Source: Psychroserpens sp. NJDZ02
GTDB lineage: Bacteria > Bacteroidota > Bacteroidia > Flavobacteriales > Flavobacteriaceae
Direction: 5' to 3'
DNA length: 64,000 nucleotides
NCBI RefSeq assembly: GCF_004843725.1
Contig: NZ_CP039451.1
Location: forward strand, 1,920,501 to 1,984,500
Every line of letters starts with the position of its first letter. Position 1 is the first letter of the stretch. A program made the position numbers and the translations under genes. This document shows positions 56,116 to 64,000 of this stretch, in pieces. The notes beneath the pieces were generated by a model, which was given only the letters and a program-made list of their open reading frames with translations, had not been told where the DNA came from and did not search any database.

Positions 56116-56153
56116 TAAAAGCGCTAATTGAAATTTTTCAATTAGCGCTTTTG
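56116..56153. terminator. Second, near-identical terminator before the hemD 3' end
   Basis: AAAAGCGCTAATTGAAA / TTTCAATTAGCGCTTTT. It differs from the first only by a compensated base pair (GCC/GGC to GCT/AGC) and one loop base. It can serve hemD on the minus strand. Confidence 0.82.
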
Positions 56154-56174
56154 ATTTGTATAAAAGGTTAAAGT

Positions 56175-56924
56175 TTATTTTCCTTTATTTGCTTTGTCAA
56201 TATATTTTTGAAGTGCCATAGTCATCGATGGTGTTTCTGGTGTTGGTGCAGAGATGTCTACACGTAACCCTTTTTCTTCTACCGCTTTTATAGTTGTGTT
56301 ACCAAATACGGCGATTTTAGTATCATTTTGTTTGAATTCTGGAAAATTATGAAATAAAGAATCAATACCACTTGGGCTAAAGAATACTAGAATATCATAA
56401 GTTACATTTTCTAAATCGGATAAGTCACTAATTACCGTTTTGTAAAACACAGCTTCTTTCCAACTGATATTTAAACCGTTTAATATTTCTGGAACTTCAG
56501 GTTTAAGCTTATCGGTGGTAGGTAGTAAAAATTTTTCGTCTTTATATTTTTTAATTAAAGGCGATAAGTCTGCAAAATTACGTTTACCAACATAAATTTT
56601 ACGTTTTCTGTAGACTACATATTTTTGTAAATAATAGGCAACTGCTTCAGACTGACAAAAATACTTCATTGAGTCTGGTACTTTAAAGCGCATTTCTTCA
56701 GCCACTCTAAAAAAGTGATCTACCGCATTTCTGCTGGTTAAAATAATAGCAGTGTAATTGTTTAAGTCTACTTTTTGTTGTCTAATGTCTTTGGATGGGA
56801 CACCTTCAACATGAATAAAAGGTCTAAAATCAATTTTAACTTTCTGCTTTTCTGAGAGGTCAAAATAAGGCGAATTTTCAATTTTAGGTTCTGGTTGTGA
56901 GACTAAAATGGTTTTCACTTTCAT
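56175..56924 (-). CDS. hemD: Uroporphyrinogen-III synthase
   Basis: This cytosolic enzyme cyclises hydroxymethylbilane to uroporphyrinogen III in haem synthesis. Sequence conservation in the family is low. The assignment rests on the 249-residue length, the two-lobe alpha/beta pattern (VKTILVSQPEPKIENSPYFD at the start, IILTSRNAVDHFF, YDILVFFSPSGIDSLFHNFP, KIAVFGNTTIKAVEEKGLRV) and the C-terminal PTPETPSMTMALQKYI. The gene follows the DUF4271 gene on the same strand with a 17-base gap, an arrangement familiar in flavobacteria. Confidence 0.88.
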   Translation of the reverse strand: MKVKTILVSQPEPKIENSPYFDLSEKQKVKIDFRPFIHVEGVPSKDIRQQKVDLNNYTAIILTSRNAVDHFFRVAEEMRFKVPDSMKYFCQSEAVAYYLQKYVVYRKRKIYVGKRNFADLSPLIKKYKDEKFLLPTTDKLKPEVPEILNGLNISWKEAVFYKTVISDLSDLENVTYDILVFFSPSGIDSLFHNFPEFKQNDTKIAVFGNTTIKAVEEKGLRVDISAPTPETPSMTMALQKYIDKANKGK

Positions 56925-56941
56925 ACGTTGTATAATTTAAT

Positions 56942-57592
56942 TTAGACCTGTTTTGTTGTGATAATTTTATATAAAACAACGTAAGGTGCAATTTCAAGAG
57001 TGCAAAGATACAAAATAAAATAAAACAAGCTCTTTCTAAAGGTATTAAGATTGCTTTTTAGGAATAAAAAGACACTATAAATGCTAATTAAAATAAATAA
57101 GACAGCTACTGCTAACAGAAGGGCTTGGTTGGGTTTTATAGTGTAAATCAAAAAGGTATTTATGGGTAATAATAATAAACCTATAAAATTTCTAATACTT
57201 ATCTTTTGAAATAGGTAGCGGTCTATTAATGGTTCTATATCTAAAAGACTAGATAACAAACGCTCTAATAAAACTTTTAAGATAATAAATATGCCAATTA
57301 AAAAAGCATATATAAATAGGTCTAGTTGTGTGATTTCTTGTAAACTATTGTTACTTAAAAAGAGATAAAGTATGATCCCTAGGTTTAAACTGAAATTTAT
57401 AAAAAGAAGACCTTCAAAAATATCAAAAAAACGTTGTTCTTTAATATAGTAGTTAGAATATCTAGAATTAAAAAGTAAAGAGGCAAATTCGTTAAAACGT
57501 TTGGGGAACAATAATTTAGATAGGGCTACTAAAAACAAGCACCCCATTATAGTTAGTGTTAAAATATCTAGATTATTAATATCTCTAAGCAT
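56942..57592 (-). CDS. DUF4271 membrane protein
   Basis: The 216-residue protein has about six predicted helices. Its features are the N-terminal DILTLTIMGCLFLVALSKLL and FNEFASLLFNSRYSNYYIKE blocks and LYLCTLEIAPYVVLYKIIT at the end, which I associate with DUF4271, a family found in Bacteroidetes. It is upstream of hemD and in the same operon. Function unknown; a role linked to haem or tetrapyrroles is only suggested by position. Confidence 0.82.
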   Translation of the reverse strand: MLRDINNLDILTLTIMGCLFLVALSKLLFPKRFNEFASLLFNSRYSNYYIKEQRFFDIFEGLLFINFSLNLGIILYLFLSNNSLQEITQLDLFIYAFLIGIFIILKVLLERLLSSLLDIEPLIDRYLFQKISIRNFIGLLLLPINTFLIYTIKPNQALLLAVAVLFILISIYSVFLFLKSNLNTFRKSLFYFILYLCTLEIAPYVVLYKIITTKQV

Positions 57593-57671
57593 GGCTCAAA
57601 ATTATTATTTTTAAACAGGAAAACGATTAATAATTAAGTAATTTTTATAATTAAGTAATTTTATAAAAATG

Positions 57672-57679
57672 TACATTTG
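57672..57679 (+). promoter_or_regulatory. -7 element TACATTTG of the glycosyltransferase operon
   Basis: A perfect TAnnTTTG match lies 21 bases before the ATG at 57701. The upstream region is a run of AATTAAGTAATTTTTATAAT-like repeats without a clear TTG. Confidence 0.5.
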
Positions 57680-57700
57680 CCTAAATTTTAAAAAGTATTG

Positions 57701-58426
57701 ATGCAGGACGCTGTTGTTATTATACCAACATACAACGAAATTGAAAATATAGAAGCTATTGTAAGAGCCGTTTTTGCGCTCCCAAAGGCATTTGATGTTT
57801 TAGTGGTAGACGATAATTCTCCAGACCTAACCGCTAAAAAAGTGGAAGCGTTGCAAAAAGAATTTCCTAACCGTTTGTTTTTAGAGGTAAGAAAAGAGAA
57901 AGCTGGTCTTGGTACGGCTTACATCCATGGGTTTAAATGGTGTTTGCAAAAAACGTATCAATATGTTTTTGAAATGGATGCCGATTTTTCCCATAACCCA
58001 CAGGATTTGATGCGTTTATATGAGGCTTGTCATACAGATAATGCAGATATATCTATTGGGTCACGCTATGTAAAAGGCGTAAATGTCGTAAATTGGCCAA
58101 TAGGTCGTGTTATTTTGTCTTATGGTGCGTCTATGTATGTTAGAGTCATAACAGGTATGCGGGTTAAGGACGCTACAGCTGGTTTTATATGTTATAAAAG
58201 GCAGGTGTTAGAACAGCTTAATCTAGATAAAATAAAATTTGTGGGGTATGCATTTCAAATCGAAATGAAATTTAACGCCCACCTTAAAAAATTTAAAATA
58301 GTGGAAGTACCAGTTGTTTTTACCGACAGAACAAAAGGGGAGTCCAAATTAAGTTCTAGTATAATATCCGAAGCTATTTTTGGAGTTATTAGTATGAAGT
58401 TTAAAAGTTTATTCAAATCCAAGTAG
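57701..58426 (+). CDS. Polyprenol monophosphomannose synthase-like glycosyltransferase (GT2)
   Basis: This family-2 glycosyltransferase has 241 residues. I use the ATG at 57701; the TTG just before it is unlikely. Motifs are the nucleotide-binding VIIPTYNEIENIEAIV and VVDDNSPD, the metal-binding DAD in EMDADFSHNPQDL, ISIGSRYVKGVNVVNWPIGR and FVGYAFQIEMKFNAHL. It most resembles DPM1/Ppm1 enzymes that load mannose onto a polyprenyl phosphate at the cytoplasmic face of the membrane. There is no C-terminal membrane domain. It is the first gene of an operon with the dihydroorotase-like and DUF4296 genes. Confidence 0.9.
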   Translation: MQDAVVIIPTYNEIENIEAIVRAVFALPKAFDVLVVDDNSPDLTAKKVEALQKEFPNRLFLEVRKEKAGLGTAYIHGFKWCLQKTYQYVFEMDADFSHNPQDLMRLYEACHTDNADISIGSRYVKGVNVVNWPIGRVILSYGASMYVRVITGMRVKDATAGFICYKRQVLEQLNLDKIKFVGYAFQIEMKFNAHLKKFKIVEVPVVFTDRTKGESKLSSSIISEAIFGVISMKFKSLFKSK

Positions 58427-58429
58427 AAG

Positions 58430-59776
58430 ATGCATAACAAGAAAACACTTATTAAAAATGCTAAAATTGTTAATGAAGGCACCGTTTTTAATGGGGACAT
58501 TTTAATTGAAGGCGAGTTTATTACTAAAATAGGTCCTTCTATAAGCGCAAAATCTGCGGATGTAAATGTCTTTGATGCCGAGGGAAAATATGTTATTCCT
58601 GGTGCTATTGATGATCAAGTGCATTTTAGAGAGCCTGGATTAACACATAAAGCTAATATTGAAACCGAATCTAGAGCTGCTATTGCAGGAGGCATTACTT
58701 CTTTTATTGAGATGCCAAATACTAACCCGCAAACGACAACAATAGAGAAATTAAACGATAAATTTGAGATTGCTTCTAAAAAAGCATGGGCTAATTATTC
58801 GTTTATGTTTGGTGGTACTAACGATAATTTAGACGAAATTTTAAAAGTCGATAAAAAAGACGTTGCTGGTTTAAAACTATTTTTAGGATCCTCTACCGGT
58901 AATATGCTAGTCGATAATCCAGAGGTTTTAGAAAAGATATTTAAAAGTACAGATTTATTAATTTCGGTGCATTGTGAGGATGAAGCAACGATTAAGAAAA
59001 ATCTTGATATTTATAAAGAACGTTATGGAGATGATATTCCTATTAATTTTCACCCTATAATTAGAAGTGAAGAGGCGTGTTATATCTCATCTTCTAAAGC
59101 TATAGAACTAGCTAAGAAAACAGGGGCGCGTTTACACGTGTTTCATTTATCTACAGGTAAGGAAACCGAGTTGTTTGATAATAAAACACCTTTAAAAGAT
59201 AAAAAGATTACTGCAGAAGTTTGTGTTCATCACTTATGGTTTAGTGATAAAGACTATGACGAAAAAGGTACGCTTATTAAGTGGAACCCGGCAGTTAAAA
59301 CGGAAAAAGACAGAGCTAAATTGCTTAAAGCATTATTAGATGATAAGATAGATGTTATCGCTACAGATCATGCGCCTCATACTTTTGAAGAAAAATCAAA
59401 TGTATATACATCTGCACCTTCTGGTGGTCCTTTAGTACAGCATGCATTACCTGCTTTATTAGAAATGTATCATAATGGAGACATTTCTATAGAGAAAATA
59501 GTAGAAAAGTTTTGTCATAATCCTGCGATATTATTTGAAGTAGAAAAGCGTGGTTATATTAAGGAAGGGTATTATGCTGATTTAGTAGTTGTGGATGTAA
59601 ATAACCCATGGACGGTTAATAAAGATAATATTTTATACAAATGTGGATGGTCTCCTTTTGAAGGAACAACGTTTAAGTCCAGAATTACACACACCTTTGT
59701 AAATGGTGGTTTAGCTTATAAGAATTTTAAGTTTTATGATACTAAATACGCTAAGCGATTAACTTTTAATAGATAA
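58430..59776 (+). CDS. Dihydroorotase-type cyclic amidohydrolase
   Basis: The 448-residue protein fits dihydroorotase of the long class, which makes dihydroorotate in pyrimidine synthesis. It has the N-terminal small beta domain ([13 protein letters not shown]) and a TIM-barrel core. Metal-site residues are mostly present: His65 in [10 protein letters not shown], the carbamylated-Lys candidate in [13 protein letters not shown], His in ISVHCEDE, His in [10 protein letters not shown] and Asp/His in ATDHAPHT. The first His of the usual H-x-H motif is Gln63 instead. It starts three bases after the glycosyltransferase stop. Dihydroorotase or a related amidohydrolase; activity on dihydroorotate is not certain. 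Confidence 0.85.
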   Translation: MHNKKTLIKNAKIVNEGTVFNGDILIEGEFITKIGPSISAKSADVNVFDAEGKYVIPGAIDDQVHFREPGLTHKANIETESRAAIAGGITSFIEMPNTNPQTTTIEKLNDKFEIASKKAWANYSFMFGGTNDNLDEILKVDKKDVAGLKLFLGSSTGNMLVDNPEVLEKIFKSTDLLISVHCEDEATIKKNLDIYKERYGDDIPINFHPIIRSEEACYISSSKAIELAKKTGARLHVFHLSTGKETELFDNKTPLKDKKITAEVCVHHLWFSDKDYDEKGTLIKWNPAVKTEKDRAKLLKALLDDKIDVIATDHAPHTFEEKSNVYTSAPSGGPLVQHALPALLEMYHNGDISIEKIVEKFCHNPAILFEVEKRGYIKEGYYADLVVVDVNNPWTVNKDNILYKCGWSPFEGTTFKSRITHTFVNGGLAYKNFKFYDTKYAKRLTFNR

Positions 59777-59781
59777 CTATT

Positions 59782-60204
59782 TTGAAACAGAATCCTCTTA
59801 TTTATATATTATTAGTGTTATTATTTGTGTCCTGTTATGGTGTTCAAAAGCCAGACAAGCCAGATGATTTATTAAGTGAGGATAAAATGGTTGATGTGCT
59901 AGTAGACTTAACTATTATGTCTTCAGCTAAAGGGATTAATAAAAGAGAATTGGAGAATAGAGGGATCATGCCCGATAGTTTTATTTATAATAAACACAAA
60001 ATTGATAGTGCTCAATTTGTTAGTAGTAATGACTACTATGCTTATGATATTGAAAAATATAATGAGATGTATGTTAAAGTGAAGACTAAATTAGAGGATT
60101 TGAGAGCCTTTTATAAAGCAGAGGAAGAAAAGAGCAAAGAAAAACAAAAGAAAGAAAAATTAAAACTTTCAAAAAACAAATTAAAAGGGCCTATTAAAAA
60201 ATAG
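59782..60204 (+). CDS. DUF4296 lipoprotein
   Basis: The 140-residue lipoprotein starts at TTG 59782, which puts the signal peptide and lipobox in place (YILLVLLFVSC, Cys18). The domain (about 30-105, PDDLLSEDKMVDVLVDLTIM; YNKHKIDSAQFVSSNDYYAY) matches DUF4296, a Bacteroidetes family. The end is a lysine-rich coiled tail. It follows the dihydroorotase-like gene by five bases. Function unknown. Confidence 0.82.
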   Translation: MKQNPLIYILLVLLFVSCYGVQKPDKPDDLLSEDKMVDVLVDLTIMSSAKGINKRELENRGIMPDSFIYNKHKIDSAQFVSSNDYYAYDIEKYNEMYVKVKTKLEDLRAFYKAEEEKSKEKQKKEKLKLSKNKLKGPIKK

Positions 60205-60209
60205 CGTAA

Positions 60210-61214
60210 TTATTTTTTAAAGCAGATCACAGTATCGTTTAAGCTTTTATCTATATTTTTAAAAGTATATTGTAGAGTAGTACTTATTTTAGCATTACTA
60301 AATTGACTTGTCGATAATGCCGATTGTGCTGTTTGTTTAGATAATTGACGACGTTTTCCTGTTATCTTATGTTTAAGCCAATCCAAACGCCATCCAATGG
60401 CTAATATAAATTTAGAAGCTTTCTTTTTAGGCGGTGTAACGCCAAGATATTTAGCGGTTTTATCTATAAAATCTTTAAAAGTTAAGTTTTCAGAGATTAA
60501 TATATAGCGTTCGTTTTTAAGGTCGCTTTTTAGTAATTGTACCATGCAATTAACCACATCTTTTACGTCAACATATCCTGTGCTTCCTGTGGTATAAAAA
60601 GGTAAGCCTTTATTAACCATAGTAATTAATGATCCGCTACCATAATTCCAAATACCAGGACCAATAATAATACCTGGATTTACAATTACAGCATCTAGAC
60701 CTTCTTGTGTCCCGCGCCAAACTTCCAACTCAGCACCATATTTAGTAATAGCATAAACGCTATTATCAAACTCGGTATTCCATTCTGTATCTTCGGTAAT
60801 TAAGTTGGTTTTAATTGCAGGTGTGCCTAGGGCAGCTATTGAGCTTACATAGCATAGTTTTTTTACGTTTTGGGCAATACAAAAGTTTACAATGTTTGCT
60901 GTGCCTTCAATGTTTGTCTTGCGTAGTAATTCAAATTTATTGGGTTCAAAAGATACAAATGCGGCACAATGATAAACGTAGTCAATGTCAATAAAAGCTT
61001 CAGTTAATGATGGGATATCATTTAAGTCGGCAGCAACCCAGTCAATTTGATCAAATAGTTGTTGTGGAGTTTCACTATAATAACTAAAAATACGCTTAAC
61101 GGTTTCAAACTTTTTTTCAGTTCTATAAATAGCGCGCACAGATTGCTTTTCATTTAATAAATGAAATAATAAATGTGCACCAACCATACCAGTTCCTCCT
61201 GTAACTAAAATCAT
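60210..61214 (-). CDS. NAD-dependent epimerase/dehydratase family protein
   Basis: This extended short-chain dehydrogenase has 334 residues. The Rossmann nucleotide motif ILVTGGTGMVGAHLLFHLL is at the N-terminus, with a catalytic Ser/Tyr-Lys set in SSIAALG and the YAITKYGAE triad, and VNPGIIIGPGIW. It resembles the dihydroflavonol-4-reductase/3-beta-HSD-like branch. Substrate unknown. It converges with the DUF4296 gene and is divergent from tyrS. Confidence 0.9.
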   Translation of the reverse strand: MILVTGGTGMVGAHLLFHLLNEKQSVRAIYRTEKKFETVKRIFSYYSETPQQLFDQIDWVAADLNDIPSLTEAFIDIDYVYHCAAFVSFEPNKFELLRKTNIEGTANIVNFCIAQNVKKLCYVSSIAALGTPAIKTNLITEDTEWNTEFDNSVYAITKYGAELEVWRGTQEGLDAVIVNPGIIIGPGIWNYGSGSLITMVNKGLPFYTTGSTGYVDVKDVVNCMVQLLKSDLKNERYILISENLTFKDFIDKTAKYLGVTPPKKKASKFILAIGWRLDWLKHKITGKRRQLSKQTAQSALSTSQFSNAKISTTLQYTFKNIDKSLNDTVICFKK

Positions 61215-61240
61215 ATCCCGAAGGTAATAAATATTAGATA

Positions 61241-61274
61241 TTGTATGTAGTTTATAACACGATTTTTATCTTTG
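61241..61274 (+). promoter_or_regulatory. Promoter of tyrS
   Basis: TTG at 61241-61243 and TATCTTTG at 61267-61274, spacer 23 bases, 28 bases before the ATG. Confidence 0.6.
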
Positions 61275-61301
61275 CCAATTCAATAATAAAATCACACTAA
61301 A

Positions 61302-62612
61302 ATGGCTAATGCATTTGTAGAAGAATTAAGATGGAGAGGGATGGTACACGATATCATGCCCGGAACTGAAGAGCAACTTGATAAAGAGATGACTTCGGCC
61401 TATATTGGTTTTGATCCAACTTCAGACTCATTACATATTGGTAGTTTAGTGCCAATTATAATATTAGTACATTTAGAAAAAGCAGGACATAAACCAGTAG
61501 CTTTAATTGGAGGAGCGACGGGTATGATTGGTGATCCGTCAGGAAAAAGTGACGAACGTAACTTGTTAGACGAAGCAACTTTAAACCATAACGTAGCAGG
61601 AATTAAAAGTGTATTATCACGGTTTTTAGATTTTAACTCTACCGCTAAAAACGCACCAGTTTTAGTAAATAACTATGATTGGATGAAAACTTTTTCATTT
61701 ATTGACTTTGCACGTGACGTTGGTAAACGTATTACAGTAAACTATATGATGGCCAAGGATAGCGTTAAAAAACGTTTGTCTGGAGAAGAAGGTAATGTCG
61801 GAATGAGTTTTACCGAGTTTACTTACCAATTAATCCAAGGGTATGATTTTTACCATTTACACAAAACCATGAATTGCAAATTGCAATTGGGTGGAAGTGA
61901 CCAATGGGGAAACATTACGACAGGTACCGAGTTAGTAAGACGTATGAATGTAGGTGACGATAAAGCCAAGGCTTATGCTATGACTTGTCCGTTAATTACA
62001 AAAGCTGACGGTAGTAAATTTGGTAAAAGTGAAGGTGGTAATGTTTGGTTAGATATTGACAAAACTAGTGTTTATAAGTTTTACCAATTTTGGTTAAACA
62101 GTTCTGATGAAGATGCAGAAAAGTATATCAAGATCTTTACTTTTTTAGACAAAGAGACCATTGACGCTTTAGTAGCAGAGCATAAAGAAAATCCTGGGTT
62201 TAGAGCATTACAAAAAAGATTAGCAGAAGAAGTGACTACTTTTGTGCATTCTAAGGATGTATTAGATAATGCTATAAAGGCATCAGGTATACTATTTAGT
62301 AAAGATTTTAAAAATGAAATTAGAGAACTTGATGAGCGTTTATTTTTAGACGTTTTTGAAGGTGTACCGCAGGCAGAAGTGTCCATGGATAAAATTGAAG
62401 CTGGTTTAGATATGATTGCTGCATTGTCTGCCGAGACTAACTTTTTAGGAAGTAACGGAGAAGCGCGTCGTGCATTAAAAGAAAATTCAGTTTCTGTTAA
62501 TAAAGATAAAGTAACAGATGCTTATACAATAACTACCGAGGATTTAATTAATGATAGGTATATCGTTATTAATAGAGGTAAGAAAAGCACGTTTATAATT
62601 AAAGCGATTTAA
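61302..62612 (+). CDS. tyrS: Tyrosyl-tRNA synthetase
   Basis: This enzyme charges tRNA-Tyr with tyrosine. The 436-residue class I enzyme has the HIGH-type motif [15 protein letters not shown] (His45), the [17 protein letters not shown] block, [20 protein letters not shown] (tyrosine/tRNA recognition) and the KMSKS-type loop KFGKSEGG (239-246). The C-terminal S4-like RNA-binding part ([20 protein letters not shown]) is present. It has its own promoter and a strong terminator. Assignment secure. Confidence 0.97.
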   Translation: MANAFVEELRWRGMVHDIMPGTEEQLDKEMTSAYIGFDPTSDSLHIGSLVPIIILVHLEKAGHKPVALIGGATGMIGDPSGKSDERNLLDEATLNHNVAGIKSVLSRFLDFNSTAKNAPVLVNNYDWMKTFSFIDFARDVGKRITVNYMMAKDSVKKRLSGEEGNVGMSFTEFTYQLIQGYDFYHLHKTMNCKLQLGGSDQWGNITTGTELVRRMNVGDDKAKAYAMTCPLITKADGSKFGKSEGGNVWLDIDKTSVYKFYQFWLNSSDEDAEKYIKIFTFLDKETIDALVAEHKENPGFRALQKRLAEEVTTFVHSKDVLDNAIKASGILFSKDFKNEIRELDERLFLDVFEGVPQAEVSMDKIEAGLDMIAALSAETNFLGSNGEARRALKENSVSVNKDKVTDAYTITTEDLINDRYIVINRGKKSTFIIKAI

Positions 62613-62626
62613 TTATAATCTTAAAC

Positions 62627-62664
62627 AAAAAAAGCCTGCTTAAATTTAAGCAGGCTTTTTTTTT
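62627..62664. terminator. Bidirectional terminator after tyrS
   Basis: AAAAAAAGCCTGCTTA / TAAGCAGGCTTTTTTTTT, loop AATT, with T-runs on both sides. Confidence 0.9.
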
Positions 62665-62735
62665 GAAATTAGTTAACCAACTAAAACCTAATTCCTCTTT
62701 TTCATAGTTAGTTGGTCGTGTCTTTTTCGCAAAAC

Positions 62736-63716
62736 TTACAAGACCATTAAATTACAACCTCTAATGTCGCTATTGTCAAAGCGACCAATAATTTCGAAGT
62801 CTGCATTGGTGTAAGTTTTTCCTAAATCTTGAGTGGCAATAAAACTACAAGAATTAATGTTTGCTAAATCAATAACATTAATACCACCTGTTTTTGGAGT
62901 GTCAAAAACGGTTAAGGCATCTTCTGTGTCTCTAGTTAGTAGTTTCATCCAAGGCGGACAGTTAAAAACGCCGTGTCCTTTAGAGTAAGCTTGACTTAGT
63001 AACTCGGTCATACCATATTCGCTATGGATTGTATTGACACCAAAACCTTGTTTTAAAAGCGTATGTAATTCTTGTCGTATTAATTCTTTGCGTCGCCCTT
63101 TCATCCCGCCAGTTTCCATTATAATGGTATTGTTAAGGTTAAATGTATGAGCTTCAATTAAATCTAAAAGCGCAAACGAAACGCCTATCATTAAGACTTT
63201 TTCTCCAGAACTGTCTAGTTGAATAAGAGTGTCTTTTAATTCATCTAAATTATTTAAATAAAACCCGCTTTTAGGTTTGTTAGAATCTTTAATTAACTGA
63301 TCAACCATATATACTAAAGAGGAGCCTTCTCGTTCTAGGTAATTAGGCAATAGTGCTAAAACGGTGTAATCTTCTATGTTGCCATAAAAATGATTAAAAC
63401 CTTTTTTAAAACTAGTCTCATAAATACTTAAGTCGGTGACATGATGTTTACTCGTAATCTGTCCTGTTGTGCCACTGCTACTAAAGGTTGTTTTGATAGA
63501 GTCTTTAGAACTTAAAACGGCATGCGATTTAAAAAACTGAATCGGTAAATAAGGAATCTGATGTAATTCTGAAACATCACTTGGGTTTACATACAGTAAA
63601 TCGCAAAATGAGCGATAAATACTATTGTTCTCAAACTGAAAGCGGAACACCTCTAAAGCTACAGCTTTAAATTGGGTGTCTGAAGTGATGTTAAATATGT
63701 CGTTTGTTAGGGTCAT
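62736..63716 (-). CDS. LuxE-type acyl-protein synthetase-like protein
   Basis: The 326-residue protein matches the acyl-protein synthetase LuxE domain: YLPIQFFKSHAVLSSKD near the N-terminus, the ATP-loop FSSSGTTGQITSKHH, LALLPNYLEREGSSLVYMVD and SEYGMTELLSQAYSKG. LuxE activates fatty acids as acyl-AMP in luminous bacteria, but Bacteroidetes relatives are found outside any lux cluster and none is here. I use the inner ATG (63716), because the longer frame begins inside a terminator hairpin. Role and acceptor unknown; fatty acyl activation is likely. Confidence 0.88.
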   Translation of the reverse strand: MTLTNDIFNITSDTQFKAVALEVFRFQFENNSIYRSFCDLLYVNPSDVSELHQIPYLPIQFFKSHAVLSSKDSIKTTFSSSGTTGQITSKHHVTDLSIYETSFKKGFNHFYGNIEDYTVLALLPNYLEREGSSLVYMVDQLIKDSNKPKSGFYLNNLDELKDTLIQLDSSGEKVLMIGVSFALLDLIEAHTFNLNNTIIMETGGMKGRRKELIRQELHTLLKQGFGVNTIHSEYGMTELLSQAYSKGHGVFNCPPWMKLLTRDTEDALTVFDTPKTGGINVIDLANINSCSFIATQDLGKTYTNADFEIIGRFDNSDIRGCNLMVL

Positions 63717-63743
63717 GCTATTGTAAAACACAAAAGTATCGAA

Positions 63744-63777
63744 AATAAAAAAAAGCGTTGCTATTAGCAACGCTTTA
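63744..63777 (-). terminator. Terminator after the T9SS cargo gene
   Basis: AAAGCGTTGCT / AGCAACGCTTT with loop ATT, and a T-run on the minus strand. It separates the T9SS cargo gene from the LuxE-type gene. Confidence 0.8.
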
Positions 63778-63796
63778 AAATGTTAAGGTTTAGTAA

Positions 63797-64000
63797 TTAT
63801 TGAACCACTAATTTTTTAGTTGTTGTAGTTTCGTTTTGTGTTAATTGTAAAATATAGACTCCTGCGTTTAATTCAGATACATCTAGTCTGTTAGTTTTTA
63901 AAACCGTTTTTAAGACTTGCTTACCTAAAATGTCAAAAGCAATAACAGTTGTAGGTTGTTTTGTTGTGGTTTTAATAGTTACAAAATCTTGAGTTGTTGG
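63797..64000 (-). CDS. T9SS type A C-terminal sorting domain, 3' end of a gene cut by the window edge
   Basis: The minus strand is open from the window edge to a stop at 63797-63799, giving the last 67 residues. They have the pattern of type IX secretion sorting domains: FDILGKQVLKTVLKTNRLDV, then LNAGVYILQLTQNE and TTTTKKLVVQ at the end. The cargo domain is outside the window. A terminator lies 20 bases past its stop codon. It is a second T9SS substrate in this segment besides the giant repeat protein. Confidence 0.85.
   Translation of the reverse strand, partial: PTTQDFVTIKTTTKQPTTVIAFDILGKQVLKTVLKTNRLDVSELNAGVYILQLTQNETTTTKKLVVQ

Noticed and set aside
55899..56171. 90-codon open frame between pckA and hemD
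   Set aside because: It consists mainly of the two terminator hairpins read as protein, giving the repeated FQLALLICI segment.
62736..63716. Bioluminescence (lux) function for the LuxE-type gene
   Set aside because: No luxCDAB genes are in the window, and LuxE-domain proteins occur widely in non-luminous Bacteroidetes.

Overview
The window is a low-GC bacterial chromosome segment from a member of the Bacteroidetes, most likely a marine Flavobacteriaceae. The signs are TonB-dependent receptors with an N-terminal carboxypeptidase-like domain, type IX secretion (T9SS) C-terminal sorting domains, TAnnTTTG-type promoter elements, many short-signal lipoproteins, and family-typical genes (DUF4271, DUF4296, DUF5689, DUF3108, LuxE-type acyltransferase). 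The genus cannot be fixed from this sequence. I saw no rRNA or tRNA genes, CRISPR array, insertion sequence or prophage.

Layout. (1) 1-10742: the 3' end of uvrC, a patatin/Omp85-type outer-membrane phospholipase, then aromatic amino-acid catabolism (homogentisate dioxygenase, 4-hydroxyphenylpyruvate dioxygenase, tryptophan 2,3-dioxygenase) with a DUF3108 protein, an M23 lipoprotein and pgi. (2) 10911-24584: an envelope uptake region with three TonB-dependent receptors, two surface lipoproteins (one DUF5689), a four-helix membrane protein and an exported endonuclease/exonuclease/phosphatase-family enzyme. (3) 24654-28750: a small membrane protein, an OmpA-family protein and a lipoprotein. (4) 28870-33001: a small operon with an AhpD-like protein, an AraC regulator, an HDAC-family hydrolase and two small unknown proteins. 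(5) 33060-42281: housekeeping and envelope genes (tex, an OmpA lipoprotein, metG, an LD-carboxypeptidase, yraN, a zinc peptidase, a BI-1 protein). (6) 42538-51512: a two-component system with a seven-helix partner, a tail-collar protein, a methyltransferase-like protein and a 1434-residue repeat-rich T9SS surface protein. (7) 51670-64000: an Lrp/AsnC regulator, a saccharopine dehydrogenase-family protein, pckA, hemD, a glycosyltransferase/dihydroorotase/DUF4296 operon, tyrS, a LuxE-type gene and the 3' end of another T9SS cargo gene.

The strongest new observations are two decayed tandem-duplication relics. 15300-15740 holds a ruined copy of a terminator, of the 141-residue membrane protein and of the 3' end of the nuclease gene; the intact set lies about 3.2 kb downstream. 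The two TonB receptors flanking the relic share an almost base-identical signal-peptide region and the same promoter architecture. 28180-28750 holds a second relic, matching the terminator and 5' part of the OmpA-family gene at 25263. There is also a dispersed palindromic intergenic repeat in three copies (3167, 42291, 52233).

Functionally, the nuclease, DUF5689 lipoprotein and TonB receptors look like a candidate locus for scavenging extracellular nucleic acid or organic phosphate. That is inference from gene content, gene order and a shared TTAAC-box promoter; the sequence does not show the substrate.
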